Origin: Ideonella paludis | GTDB taxonomy: Bacteria > Pseudomonadota > Gammaproteobacteria > Burkholderiales > Burkholderiaceae_C | Direction: 5' to 3' | NCBI RefSeq assembly: GCF_018069865.1 | Contig: NZ_JAGQDG010000003.1 | Coordinates: 552,564 to 616,563, forward strand | DNA length: 64,000 nt | In this document: positions 1 to 8,391 of the stretch, piece by piece | Layout: each line of letters starts with the position of its first letter | How positions within the stretch are numbered: the first letter of the stretch is position 1 | The notes under the pieces: model-generated | The model's database searches: none | Told to the model about the DNA's origin: nothing | What the model saw: the letters and a program-made list of their open reading frames with translations, nothing else | Position numbers and translations under genes: made by a program

Positions 1-2373
1 GGCGCCGCCGCTGGGCGTGGCCACATACACCGGGCGCTGCGCAGGGGCCAGCGTGCCGGCTTGGGCAGAGAAGTAGCGGCTGCCGTCGATCTGGCCTTGG
101 TTGTTCAGCCCAAAGGCCCACAAGTCACCGCTGAAGTCAGACAGCGACCAGCGCCCTTGGGTGACCTGCGTCCGGGGGTCGCGTGGGCCTCTGTCGGTCA
201 GCACAGCGCGGGCCGAGGTGGCCGTGGCAATGGCCGAGTAGCCGGTGCTGCTGCCGCCCGGCGACAGCACCTTGCTGACCGACAAGGCCTCGCTGACGCT
301 GCTGCCCAAAAGTGTGGACTTGACGTTCAGCGTGGCCACGGTTTGGCAGTCGGGAGCGGGCGGGGCTTGGGTGCCCACGCACACCTGCATCGGGTCGCCC
401 TTCCAGGTCACATCGGCACCGGCCTTGCCCTGGGCTTGCAGGCCGGAGGGCGAGGCCAAGGTGAACGACACCTTCAGATGCGGAAAGTCGGCGTAGGGGA
501 TGTCACTGATGTCGAGCTTGTAGCTGCCATAAGGCATTTGCCGCACGGGGTTCAGCCGTGCCGGCAACGTGGTGCCATTGGCGTCTTTGAGGGTCACGGT
601 GACGCCACTCAGGCCATTGGCGCCACCCCAGGGCAAGCTGCTGCTCAGCCGCACCTGATCCCAGCCTTGCACCTTGGTGCGGGTGCCGTCGCATTGCAGG
701 CCAACGGCCGGGCTGACATCGACGTCCGGGAGCTTGCTGCTGGAGCCGCCGCCGCAAGGGCGGTGCGGTGCATAGCTGTAGAAGGAGCCCAGGCTGTCAG
801 CGTCAAGGAGGTCGGCCTGCCCGTTCATGCCAACGATGAGGATGCAGTTCGGGCGGGTGGGGTCCAATCGCGCCGTGTAGGTGTGCTGCATGCCGTAGGC
901 TTGAGCCGGGACACTGGGGTGGTATGCCGCCTTGGGCAAGAACGCAAAGCCGCAACTCGAATCGGTGGCAAAGTCGAAGCAACGGTTCATCGGGCCGTAG
1001 CGGGTGAACATCCTCGACCCCACAAAGGAGTCGATGTGGTGGAAGCCAAAGTTCATCTCCTGCGAGAACGCGTTCTGATAGGTCAGCGAGGGCTCAAAGT
1101 TCAACCCATCCAGGTCCACGCAGCGCCGGAGCGGCGCGCAGACGCCTCGGGCGCTGCCATCCCGGTTCAGGTAGGGATAGACGGCCGGGTAGGTCTGGGG
1201 GCCCATGGTGGTTCCGGCGGCGCTCCACGATGCGCACGGGCCGTTGGTCGCCGGGTTGTGGCAGTAGAGCTGCGACGACCGGGGATTGAAAATGAAGAGC
1301 CGGCCAGCCAGGGTGATGGACTGCGTCGCCAGGAGGTATTCGCTGGCATAGGCTCCGGGGTAGCGCGTGCGCCCGCACTCGGCGCGAGTCACGCTGTCAA
1401 AGCAAACCACGGTGTCAAATCCATCCACCAGCATGAAGTATTTGGTCCCCACGCTGCCCAGGTTGATGACGGGCGCCGCGCCCCAGGCCTTGCCATCGCT
1501 GACCTTCCACTGTCCGCAGTGGGTGAAGGTGTCGAGGTTGGTGCACACCACATAGTTGCCCGAGCCATCGGCTTTCTCCATGCCCATGAACATCTCGCCG
1601 GCCTCGTAGTTGACGATCTCCAGCGGCACGGTCGAGCTGCGCCAAGCCAGGCCATTGCCACTGTCCGCCGCCCCCGGGGTCTCTTTGTCGGCGAAGCTGT
1701 AGCCGTACATGGACAGGGTTCGAGGCGTCCAGGAGTTGGGCGGATCGGCGGGGAAGGTGCACGGCGCGTTGGGCTCAGGCAGGACGCCGAAGGCCATGCG
1801 GCACTTGATGTAGCCTGAGTTCAGCGTGCCCACATTGGGGCCCTGCGGAGCGTCTTGGTTCCGCAGGGACACAAACATCTTGTCCTTGTAGGGGATCAGA
1901 CGGTAGGCATCACCCAGGCCCCACAGATAGGCCGCGGTTGGGGTCGAGGACTGGGCGCTGAACACCGATGGCGGTGTGTAGGACCACTTCACCTGCGTGA
2001 CGAGTGCGCCTTGGGCGGGCTCGGTGCTGACCCATTGGCCATTGACCGACCACTGCAGGCTGACGTGGGCGGGCTTGCGCACACTGCCCGCCAGCCAGGT
2101 GTGGCCGGGAGGAATGTCCAGCACGCCCTCGCTCTCATGCGGGCCGTCGAGCTTGGACTGGAAGTAACTCGTCCAGCGCACCTGGTCGTTGCCGCTGAGA
2201 TCGAGCGTGCTGTTCAGCGTGGGCGAGGCGGCCGGGCCGGTGACTTGGCCGCCCAACTCCAGATAGCTGCCGATCGGACTGGTGACCTGGCTCTGGGCGG
2301 CCACCCACACCACCGTGCCGATCAGCAGGCCTAATCCCGAGAGCTTGGCCAGCCTTTGGAAGACCTTTTTCAT
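1..2373 (-). CDS. PilY1-like type IV pilus protein, 5' part (truncated by window edge)
   Basis: N-terminal 791 codons of a PilY1-like pilus tip/assembly protein; the 3' part lies left of base 1. The ATG at 2373 follows a GAGGGG ribosome site and encodes a signal peptide (MKKVFQRLAK, hydrophobic core, AQSQ cleavage region), so the product is exported. It aligns by eye along its length with the full-length paralogues at 52462 and 56913: the GGQV-x-GP opening, the STEPA segment, the DVTWKGDP motif followed by a Cys pair, and the SGDLWAFGL segment near the end. The AQSQVTSPIGS start is closest to the paralogue at 56913 (AQSQVTSAIGS). The calcium-binding C-terminal propeller known in PilY1 would lie outside the window. 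No minor pilin gene precedes it. Family call is firm; specific role is not. Confidence 0.85.
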   Translation of the reverse strand, partial: MKKVFQRLAKLSGLGLLIGTVVWVAAQSQVTSPIGSYLELGGQVTGPAASPTLNSTLDLSGNDQVRWTSYFQSKLDGPHESEGVLDIPPGHTWLAGSVRKPAHVSLQWSVNGQWVSTEPAQGALVTQVKWSYTPPSVFSAQSSTPTAAYLWGLGDAYRLIPYKDKMFVSLRNQDAPQGPNVGTLNSGYIKCRMAFGVLPEPNAPCTFPADPPNSWTPRTLSMYGYSFADKETPGAADSGNGLAWRSSTVPLEIVNYEAGEMFMGMEKADGSGNYVVCTNLDTFTHCGQWKVSDGKAWGAAPVINLGSVGTKYFMLVDGFDTVVCFDSVTRAECGRTRYPGAYASEYLLATQSITLAGRLFIFNPRSSQLYCHNPATNGPCASWSAAGTTMGPQTYPAVYPYLNRDGSARGVCAPLRRCVDLDGLNFEPSLTYQNAFSQEMNFGFHHIDSFVGSRMFTRYGPMNRCFDFATDSSCGFAFLPKAAYHPSVPAQAYGMQHTYTARLDPTRPNCILIVGMNGQADLLDADSLGSFYSYAPHRPCGGGSSSKLPDVDVSPAVGLQCDGTRTKVQGWDQVRLSSSLPWGGANGLSGVTVTLKDANGTTLPARLNPVRQMPYGSYKLDISDIPYADFPHLKVSFTLASPSGLQAQGKAGADVTWKGDPMQVCVGTQAPPAPDCQTVATLNVKSTLLGSSVSEALSVSKVLSPGGSSTGYSAIATATSARAVLTDRGPRDPRTQVTQGRWSLSDFSGDLWAFGLNNQGQIDGSRYFSAQAGTLAPAQRPVYVATPSGGA

Positions 2374-2980
2374 GGCTGCCCCTCTTGAGATCTGGGCAGG
2401 TCTCGCGGGTCTATTTGTAACCGCTCCAGCGCGGAAGGAGGCGCCAAAAGCGGGCTCGCATCACAGACCATGGCGGGTTCAGCAGCGGCGTGGTCGGCGC
2501 TCAAGAGGGACACGTCTTGGCCGAGAAACACCCCATGCAGCGGCCACACGGGGCTGGGCCAGAAGCCCACAAACGTGCCAAAAAAGTCCATTGCAAGCGG
2601 TGACAGCACCACATCCACTCCCGTTCAGCCTCAAAAAGCGAGATCAAATCTCAAACATGAGCTTGGATTCTCATTGTGAAGAGCGCTGAAGGTGAGGAAT
2701 TTGTGCCCACTTCGTGTTGGATTGAGGGGTCAAAAGTGTGTGTAACAGTTACTTCGGCGCGTCGCTTCGCTGGCTGAGAGGGGGTGAAAGTGCGCAAAAA
2801 AGCGCAGATGAAGCCCAAGCTCGGCAGATTCGGGGCTGTCACGAAAGATACAAAAAGATACGCATGGGTGAGAGACTGGCCCGGCTGCTGAACACCCCCC
2901 GGGGGGGATATCTCGTGTGAGAGCAGCGGCCGCGCTCTGGCTGTGGTGGGGCGTGCCGGCCCGTGCACAATGCAGCGGCC
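2374..2980. other. Intergenic region between divergent PilY1-like gene and maf
   Basis: 607 bases without a convincing gene. It must hold promoters for the leftward PilY1-like gene and the rightward maf-rng pair, but I find no clear -35/-10 pair. Visible structure: a small palindrome GTAAC-A-GTTAC near 2742-2752 and a CCCCCCGGGGGG-type palindrome near 2897-2908. Short open frames exist on both strands (for example 2370-2618 on minus) but none resembles a known protein. Confidence 0.5.
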
Positions 2981-3604
2981 ATGAGCCTGCACCCCTACCT
3001 CTATCTCGCCTCTCAAAGCCCGCGCCGTGCCCAACTGCTGGACCAGCTGGGTGTGGCGCACGAGTTGCTGCTGCCCGATGACAACGAAGACGCCGAGCGC
3101 CTGGAGGCTGAGCGCCCTGGCGAGCGGCCCGAGGACTATGTGCTGCGGGTGACACGCGCCAAGCTGGTGGCCGCGCGTGAGCGCTTGGCCCGCCGCGCTT
3201 GGCCCCAGGCGCCGGTGCTGTGCTCGGACACCACCGTGGCCTTGGGCCTGCGCATCTTGGGCAAGCCGGCAGACGCTGAGCAGGCCCGCCAAACCTTGGC
3301 ACTGCTGTCCGGCCGCACCCATCAGGTGTTCACTGCGGTGGCGGTGCATGACGGGCGCCGCACGCGGGTGGCCTTGAGCCGCTCGACCGTGCAGTTTGCG
3401 GCGCTGCCGCCCGAAGTGATCGACGCTTATGTGGCCAGCGGCGAGCCCTTTGGCAAGGCCGGCGCCTATGCGGTGCAGAGTGCGCTGGCGGGCTGGATTG
3501 CCCAAATCAAGGGCAGCTACTCCGGTATCATGGGTTTGCCCCTTTACGAGACCACCCAACTGCTGCGTCAAGCCCGCTTGCGCATGGCCTTAACGCCAAG
3601 CTGA
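2981..3604 (+). CDS. maf: Maf family nucleoside triphosphate pyrophosphatase (YhdE-like)
   Basis: 207-residue Maf/YhdE-like house-cleaning enzyme. The family hydrolyses non-canonical or excess nucleotides such as dTTP/UTP to the monophosphate and pyrophosphate in the cytoplasm. Seen directly: the N-terminal LASQSPRRAQLL signature, the SDTTVALGLRILGKPAD segment carrying the catalytic Asp and Lys, and the C-terminal SYSGIMGLPLYET motif. Length is typical. I chose the ATG at 2981 because it puts YLYLASQSPRR at the usual place; an in-frame GTG at 2963 would add only six residues. rng follows after 39 bases in the same direction, so the two are probably co-transcribed, an arrangement common in Burkholderiales. 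Confidence 0.93.
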   Translation: MSLHPYLYLASQSPRRAQLLDQLGVAHELLLPDDNEDAERLEAERPGERPEDYVLRVTRAKLVAARERLARRAWPQAPVLCSDTTVALGLRILGKPADAEQARQTLALLSGRTHQVFTAVAVHDGRRTRVALSRSTVQFAALPPEVIDAYVASGEPFGKAGAYAVQSALAGWIAQIKGSYSGIMGLPLYETTQLLRQARLRMALTPS

Positions 3605-3643
3605 GCGCCTCCAGCAGCGCTGGTGGTCCCACAGCGCCCTGAC

Positions 3644-5116
3644 ATGCACGACATTCTCATCAATTGGGCTCCTCAAGAGACCCGCGTCGCCATCATCGAA
3701 AACGGTGCCGTGCAAGAGTTGCACATTGAACGCACCCTAGAGCGCGGCTTGGTGGGCAATGTGTATCTGGGCAAAGTGGCGCGGGTGCTGCCGGGCATGC
3801 AGAGTGCCTTCATCGACATCGGGCTGGAGCGCGCGGCGTTTTTGCACGTGGCCGATCTGCACACCAGCCCGCATGGCCTGCGCGGCGAGAGCCAAACCCT
3901 GGTGCCCATCGAGAAGCAGGTCTTTGAAGGCCAGACCCTGATGGTGCAGGTCATCAAAGACCCCATCGGCACCAAAGGCGCGCGCCTCTCCACCCAGATC
4001 AGCATTGCCGGGCGCATGCTGGTGTTCTTGCCGCAAGACAACCACATTGGCATCTCGCAAAAGATTGGCTCGCCCGAGGCCCGCGAGCAACTGCGCGCCC
4101 GCATGCAGGCCTTGGTGGGCAAGCCCGAAGAGGGCGGCGGCGGTGGCTTTATCTTGCGCACCAATGCCGAGGAAGCCAGCGACCAAGAGCTGGCCGACGA
4201 CATTGCCTACCTGCGCCGCACCTGGGCCCGCATCAAGCAAGGCGGGCTCAAGCAGCCGGCGGGCACGCTGCTGCATCAAGACCTCTCGCTGGCCGAACGT
4301 GTGCTGCGGGACCTGGCCAATGAGCAGACCCAACACATCCGGGTCGATTCCAAAATGCAGTTCGACCTGCTCACCGCCTTTGGCGAGGCCTACACGCCCA
4401 CCTCGATTGCGCGGCTGGAACACTACAAAGGCGAGCGGCCCATTTTTGACCTCTATGGCGTGGAAGAAGAAATCGCCCGCGCCCTGGCGCGCCGGGTGGA
4501 TTTGAAGTCGGGTGGCTACCTCATCATCGACCAGACCGAGGCCCTGACCACCATTGATGTGAACACCGGCGGCTATGTGGGTGCGCGCAACTTTGATGAG
4601 ACGATCTTCAAGACCAACCTCGAAGCCGCACTGGCCATCGCCCGCCAACTGCGCCTGCGCAACTTGGGCGGCATCATCATTGCCGACTTCATCGACATGG
4701 TGCGCGAAGACCACCAGCAAGCGGTGCTGGCTGAGTTCCGCAAGCAGCTCGCGCGCGACCGCACCCGCACCACCGTCAGTGGCTTCACCCAGCTCGGCCT
4801 GGTGGAGATGACGCGCAAGCGCACGCGGGAATCGCTGGCCCATATGCTGTGCCAGCCTTGCCCCACCTGCCAGGGCCGCGGCCAGGTCAAAACCGCGCGC
4901 AGCGTCTGCTACGACATCCTGCGCGAGATCCTGCGCGAGGCCCGCCAGTTCGACCCCAAGGATTTCCGCGTTGTGGCCAGCCCCGCTGTGGTCGAGATGC
5001 TGCTGGACGAAGAAAGCGCCCACCTGGCCGACCTCTCGGCCTTCATCGGCAAGCCTATTTCCCTCTCGGCCGAGCCCACCATGAACCCGGAGCAGTACGA
5101 CATCGTGCTGTTGTGA
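3644..5116 (+). CDS. rng: Ribonuclease G
   Basis: 490-residue RNase G, an endoribonuclease of the RNase E/G family that matures the 16S rRNA 5' end and degrades mRNA. The ATG at 3644 gives MHDILINWAPQETR, the typical family start; an in-frame GTG at 3623 would add only a short extension. The S1 RNA-binding domain starts at about residue 35 (GNVYLGKVARVLPGMQSAF). The catalytic region has TTIDVNTGGYVG and IIADFIDM, which carry the metal-binding aspartates, and the zinc-link motif CQPCPTCQGRG lies near residue 405. Length matches E. coli RNase G, and the long C-terminal scaffold of RNase E is absent. Probably co-transcribed with maf. Confidence 0.95.
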   Translation: MHDILINWAPQETRVAIIENGAVQELHIERTLERGLVGNVYLGKVARVLPGMQSAFIDIGLERAAFLHVADLHTSPHGLRGESQTLVPIEKQVFEGQTLMVQVIKDPIGTKGARLSTQISIAGRMLVFLPQDNHIGISQKIGSPEAREQLRARMQALVGKPEEGGGGGFILRTNAEEASDQELADDIAYLRRTWARIKQGGLKQPAGTLLHQDLSLAERVLRDLANEQTQHIRVDSKMQFDLLTAFGEAYTPTSIARLEHYKGERPIFDLYGVEEEIARALARRVDLKSGGYLIIDQTEALTTIDVNTGGYVGARNFDETIFKTNLEAALAIARQLRLRNLGGIIIADFIDMVREDHQQAVLAEFRKQLARDRTRTTVSGFTQLGLVEMTRKRTRESLAHMLCQPCPTCQGRGQVKTARSVCYDILREILREARQFDPKDFRVVASPAVVEMLLDEESAHLADLSAFIGKPISLSAEPTMNPEQYDIVLL

Positions 5117-5252
5117 TCAGCCGACCTCTCGCTCGATGCTTTGGTCAGGCCCGGTGCACCGAGGATGACATTGACTGCTCTTCAGTCGCGCTGGGGTGAA
5201 GCCCAAAGCGGGTTTGCTCAGGGACTGTAGGACCTGACGGGCGGCTGATCTG

Positions 5253-5810
5253 TCAGCAGCCACTGTTTGTGATGGCATAGGTCGGCGAATTGCCCGCTGC
5301 CCAAAACCAAGTGCGATAGGTGACTTTGCAGTTGGCGGGGTCCGGCGCCTCGGGGATTTGGAACTCCATCTCAAAGGAGCTGCCGACATAAGGGCGGACA
5401 GAGATGCCCCCCAGGTTCAAGGCGCGGGCGAAGGAGGCGTAACCCGAGGACAGGCCGTAGCCGTCAAAGGGCGCGGGCCAGCCATGCTGCATGCCGAAGT
5501 CTCTGCCGTCCATCGTGACATGCGGTGCCTGTCCGTTGGGCATGGCCGTGATGTGGCCGTAGGCGTCCCCACACTGGGTGTACTGCAGCTTGCACAAGGC
5601 TCGCATCTGGTTGGCGCTGGAGATCAAAACCCCTTGTAGAGCCTGTAGCTTGGCGAGCCGTGCGTCGCGCTGCAGGTCCATGAACTTGGGGAGCGCCGCA
5701 GCAGCCAGCACGCCCAAGATGACGATCACCATGATCAACTCGATCAGGGTGAAGCCAGAGACACTGCGACCGAAGTGTCTACCTTGGGAGGGCTGAAAAA
5801 GAGGCCTCAT
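5253..5810 (-). CDS. Type IV prepilin-like protein (MshA-like), second of a tandem pair
   Basis: 185-residue prepilin. An 18-residue leader ends at Gly before the mature start FTLIELIMVIVILGVLAAA, a textbook class III signal with Glu at mature position 5 followed by the hydrophobic N-terminal helix. The globular part is soluble with few repeats and ends in a terminal Cys (NSGC), which likely pairs with the earlier Cys of NCKVTYRTW. It starts six bases after the stop of the similar pilin at 5817-6365 and shares the cleavage region, the MQHGW/MYYGW segment, PYVGSSF/PYVPGSF and the end. A tandem duplication is therefore likely. The nearest recognisable relative in the window is mshA at 49636. 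Whether this is a major or minor subunit cannot be decided from sequence. Confidence 0.85.
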   Translation of the reverse strand: MRPLFQPSQGRHFGRSVSGFTLIELIMVIVILGVLAAAALPKFMDLQRDARLAKLQALQGVLISSANQMRALCKLQYTQCGDAYGHITAMPNGQAPHVTMDGRDFGMQHGWPAPFDGYGLSSGYASFARALNLGGISVRPYVGSSFEMEFQIPEAPDPANCKVTYRTWFWAAGNSPTYAITNSGC

Positions 5811-5816
5811 GGTGTG

Positions 5817-6365
5817 TTAACAACCGGAGGTAGAAAGCACAAATCGGGCCGTACCGCTTGGATTGGGCATCCAAAGCTGATAGCTGACTTTGCAGTTGGT
5901 CGGGTCTTGCGCGTCGGCGATTTGAAAGTCTCGCAGAAAGCTCCCGGGAACGTAGGGGGCCACCGTGAAGTCTGTGAGGGTGAGCCCCGCCGTGATGTCT
6001 TTATAGCCCGCGGTAGGCCCGTAGCCCCACCAAGCCGTGGGCCACCCGTAATACATGCCAATAGTGTCGCCATTGCTGACGACCCGAGGCATCTCGGTGG
6101 TGCCGGGCACAGCCGTCTGGAATGGCACCTGATCACTGCAGTGCTGGTACTGGAGGTAGCAAAGTGCGCGAAGTTGATGGGCCGTCGTCTTGAGGGTCGC
6201 TTCAAGTCCCTGCAGCTTGGCCACGCGGGCGTCACGCCGCATGTCCAGAAACTTGGGCAGGGCCACGGCCGAGAGCACGCCCAAGATGACGATCACCATG
6301 ATCAACTCGATCAGGGTGAAGCCATGCGCGTGCTGCCTGGGCGAAAGACGAGGGCTGAACTTCAT
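5817..6365 (-). CDS. Type IV prepilin-like protein (MshA-like), first of a tandem pair
   Basis: 182-residue prepilin. A leader of 15 residues (MKFSPRLSPRQHAHG) precedes FTLIELIMVIVILGVLSAV, the prepilin peptidase site with Glu5 and the N-terminal helix. The head domain has Cys pairs (CYLQYQHC, NCKVSYQLW, terminal TSGC) that could form the C-terminal disulphide loop common in pilins. It is promoter-proximal in a two-gene unit with 5253-5810; only six bases separate them and the second lacks a strong ribosome site, so translation may be coupled. A sigma-54-like element lies about 113 bases upstream. The pair is about 34 kb from the main MSHA operon, so these are orphan pilins that may be alternative subunits for that machine. 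Confidence 0.86.
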   Translation of the reverse strand: MKFSPRLSPRQHAHGFTLIELIMVIVILGVLSAVALPKFLDMRRDARVAKLQGLEATLKTTAHQLRALCYLQYQHCSDQVPFQTAVPGTTEMPRVVSNGDTIGMYYGWPTAWWGYGPTAGYKDITAGLTLTDFTVAPYVPGSFLRDFQIADAQDPTNCKVSYQLWMPNPSGTARFVLSTSGC

Positions 6366-6478
6366 GCGGAGACCTTACTGGCTGAAGATATCGGCCAGCG
6401 TCTGCCCGCACTTGAATCGCCCGCCTTCAGGCTCCCCTCTCAGCGCCAGTTGTGGGCGCTCGGGCTTGGCGCGTGGCG

Positions 6479-6494
6479 GGCAACTGAGCCGCCA
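6479..6494 (-). promoter_or_regulatory. Candidate sigma-54 (-24/-12) promoter for the pilin pair
   Basis: Read on the minus strand, TGGCGG-CTCAG-TTGCC has the invariant GG and GC with the exact ten-base spacing of RpoN promoters and matches TGGC and TTGC. It lies about 113 bases upstream of the ATG at 6365. Pilin genes driven by RpoN and PilR are known in Pseudomonas. The -24 box deviates from consensus (GG in place of AC), so this is only suggestive. Confidence 0.35.
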
Positions 6495-6549
6495 TGCCTG
6501 CCTTCTTTCCCTCATTGTTGTGCAGTGATTTCTCTAGCATGGCGGGGTG

Positions 6550-8391
6550 ATGAACCCCCACTTTCTGACCCTCTGGGTCTGCCGTACCTTCTGTGCCCTC
6601 TTTCAGCGTGGGGCGCGGCTCATCGCGGCCGTGCTCTGCAGCGTGCTGGTGCAGGGTGTCGCCCAGGCCAGTGACTATCGCGTGGAGCTGTCCTACGCCG
6701 TGGATCAAAGCCGCAAGCTCACGCTGGCAGAGGTTCAGGCCTTGCCTGCTAGCGCGTGGAAGGACGAGAGCACCCGACATTTGTCGTTGGGCTACACAGA
6801 CGCGGCGGTCTGGTTTCGCGTCCGCGTGACCTCTCTGGCCCGCGTGCCGCAAGAGGGCATGTTGGAGATCACCTATCCGGTCCTGAGTGACATCAGAGCC
6901 TATCGCAGCGCCCCGGCACCGGTCAGCACCGACGAGCCGATCTACCTGGGCTCACATCTGCCCTTTGAGCAAAGACTGGTGCTGAATCGCAACTTTGTCC
7001 TGCCTTTCCTCAGCCTGGCCGGGGAGCGCAGCGAGTGGCTGGTGCGGGTGGTGACACCCACCTCGATGCAGTTCCCCGTGGTGGTGCGCAACCGGGATAA
7101 GTTTGAGCGCAATGAGCAGGCGGCCTCGACCGCGCACGGCATTTACCTGGGCGTGGTGCTGGCCATGTTGGCCTACAACCTCTATCTGTGGGTGGCATCG
7201 CGGGAGGGGGTCTACTTTTGGTATGTGGGCTGGATGCTGGCCATTGCCGGCCTGGTGCTGACCATGGCGGGGGTGAGCTACCAATGGGCGTGGCCAGATT
7301 CGCCCGAATGGAACCTGGCGAGCATGCCCTTTTTCCTCTCGCTCTCGGCCTTCAGCGGGGTGATGTTCTACAGCGCCTTGTCGCGCATCCGCACCCACTG
7401 GCCGCGCGGCTGGCAGGTCAGCCGAGGCTTGGCCGCGCTGCAGATCGCGGCCATCACGGTGGCCTTGGTGGCGCCCTACCAGGTCGCCATCTTGGTCGGC
7501 ATCGGCAGCGCCATCTTCACGATGACCGGTGTGGTGTCTATGGCCGCTTGGATGTCTCACCGCCAAGTGGCTGCCGCGACCTCGTTCCTGAAAACCTTCA
7601 TGGTGTTTGTGCTGGGCGGGTTGGCGCTGGCTGGCACCAAGCTGGGATGGCTGGCGGCCAGCCCGTGGCTGAACCATGCGCCCCAAGCCAGCTCCGCGCT
7701 GGCCATGCTCTTGTTCTCGGTGATGTTGGCAGCGCGGGCCGATGCTGAGCGCAAACTGCGTGAGCGCACCCAGCAGGAGTTGCTGACTCAACACGAGCGT
7801 TGGCATGCCGAGCTAGAGAGCAAGGTGGCGGTGCGCACCGACGAACTCAAACGCCTGAACCAAACCTTGGCCAAACTCAGCCGCACCGACGCGCTGACCG
7901 GCCTGTTCAACCGGCGTTATCTCGAAGAGTGTGTGGAGGCCGAGCTGACGCGCTGCGCCCAGGAGCACCTGCTCATGGCGGTTTTCATGCTGGACATCGA
8001 CCACTTCAAGCGCTTGAATGACACCTACGGCCATGCGGCCGGCGACGAATGCCTGCGCACGGTGGCCCAGCGCTTGCTGGCCTGCACGCGGCCCACCGAA
8101 GACGTGCTGGTGCGTTGGGGTGGCGAGGAGTTCTGCCTCGTGGCCTTGGTGACAGAGGCAGCCGCCGCAGCGGCATTGGGCGAGCGCTTGCGCGCCAGCG
8201 TGTGTGCCGAGCCGGTGCTTTGCGATGACGTTCAGATCACCGTCACCGCCAGCGTGGGTGTGGCCGTGGGGGTGCCCAAGACCAGGCTGGATGTGTTCGA
8301 CCTCCAACTGCGCGCCGATGAGTCGCTCTATGCGGCCAAGGCCACGGGCCGCAACCGCTGCGTGTTGGCGCCGCAGCCTTCCGCCTACTGA
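6550..8391 (+). CDS. Membrane diguanylate cyclase (7TMR-DISM sensor, GGDEF)
   Basis: 613-residue diguanylate cyclase expected to make c-di-GMP from two GTP. Order: signal peptide to about residue 38 (ending VAQA), periplasmic 7TMR-DISM extracellular-2-like domain (about 45-175), seven-helix membrane region (about 195-395), a coiled stretch (about 400-440), then GGDEF. The GGDEF domain starts with LSRTDALTGLFNRRYLEE, has DIDHFKRLNDTYGHAAGD, and carries an intact active site RWGGEEF at 524-528. The inhibitory RxxD site nine residues before it reads PTED, so product inhibition may be lost. I use the ATG at 6550; a GTG directly precedes it. The 3' end overlaps the convergent HDOD gene by seven bases. 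It sits beside the adhesin operon and is a plausible local c-di-GMP source. Confidence 0.9.
   Translation: MNPHFLTLWVCRTFCALFQRGARLIAAVLCSVLVQGVAQASDYRVELSYAVDQSRKLTLAEVQALPASAWKDESTRHLSLGYTDAAVWFRVRVTSLARVPQEGMLEITYPVLSDIRAYRSAPAPVSTDEPIYLGSHLPFEQRLVLNRNFVLPFLSLAGERSEWLVRVVTPTSMQFPVVVRNRDKFERNEQAASTAHGIYLGVVLAMLAYNLYLWVASREGVYFWYVGWMLAIAGLVLTMAGVSYQWAWPDSPEWNLASMPFFLSLSAFSGVMFYSALSRIRTHWPRGWQVSRGLAALQIAAITVALVAPYQVAILVGIGSAIFTMTGVVSMAAWMSHRQVAAATSFLKTFMVFVLGGLALAGTKLGWLAASPWLNHAPQASSALAMLLFSVMLAARADAERKLRERTQQELLTQHERWHAELESKVAVRTDELKRLNQTLAKLSRTDALTGLFNRRYLEECVEAELTRCAQEHLLMAVFMLDIDHFKRLNDTYGHAAGDECLRTVAQRLLACTRPTEDVLVRWGGEEFCLVALVTEAAAAAALGERLRASVCAEPVLCDDVQITVTASVGVAVGVPKTRLDVFDLQLRADESLYAAKATGRNRCVLAPQPSAY

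Noticed and set aside
61..1818. 585-codon open frame on the plus strand
   Set aside because: It is antisense to the PilY1-like gene, whose minus-strand translation aligns with two paralogues in the window.
2370..2618. 82-codon frame on the minus strand overlapping the PilY1-like start as ATGA
   Set aside because: The overlap is attractive, but the translation has no pilin-like leader or known motif and no ribosome site was seen. The PilX-like genes that normally precede pilY1 look quite different.
2738..2920. 60-codon GTG frame in the intergenic region before maf
   Set aside because: No ribosome site, no family resemblance and unusual composition compared with neighbouring genes.
5115..5250. 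Inverted repeat GATCAGCCG / CGGCTGATC around the rng-pilin gap
   Set aside because: The 9-base arms are 118 bases apart and have no associated target duplication or transposase, so chance is the simpler explanation.
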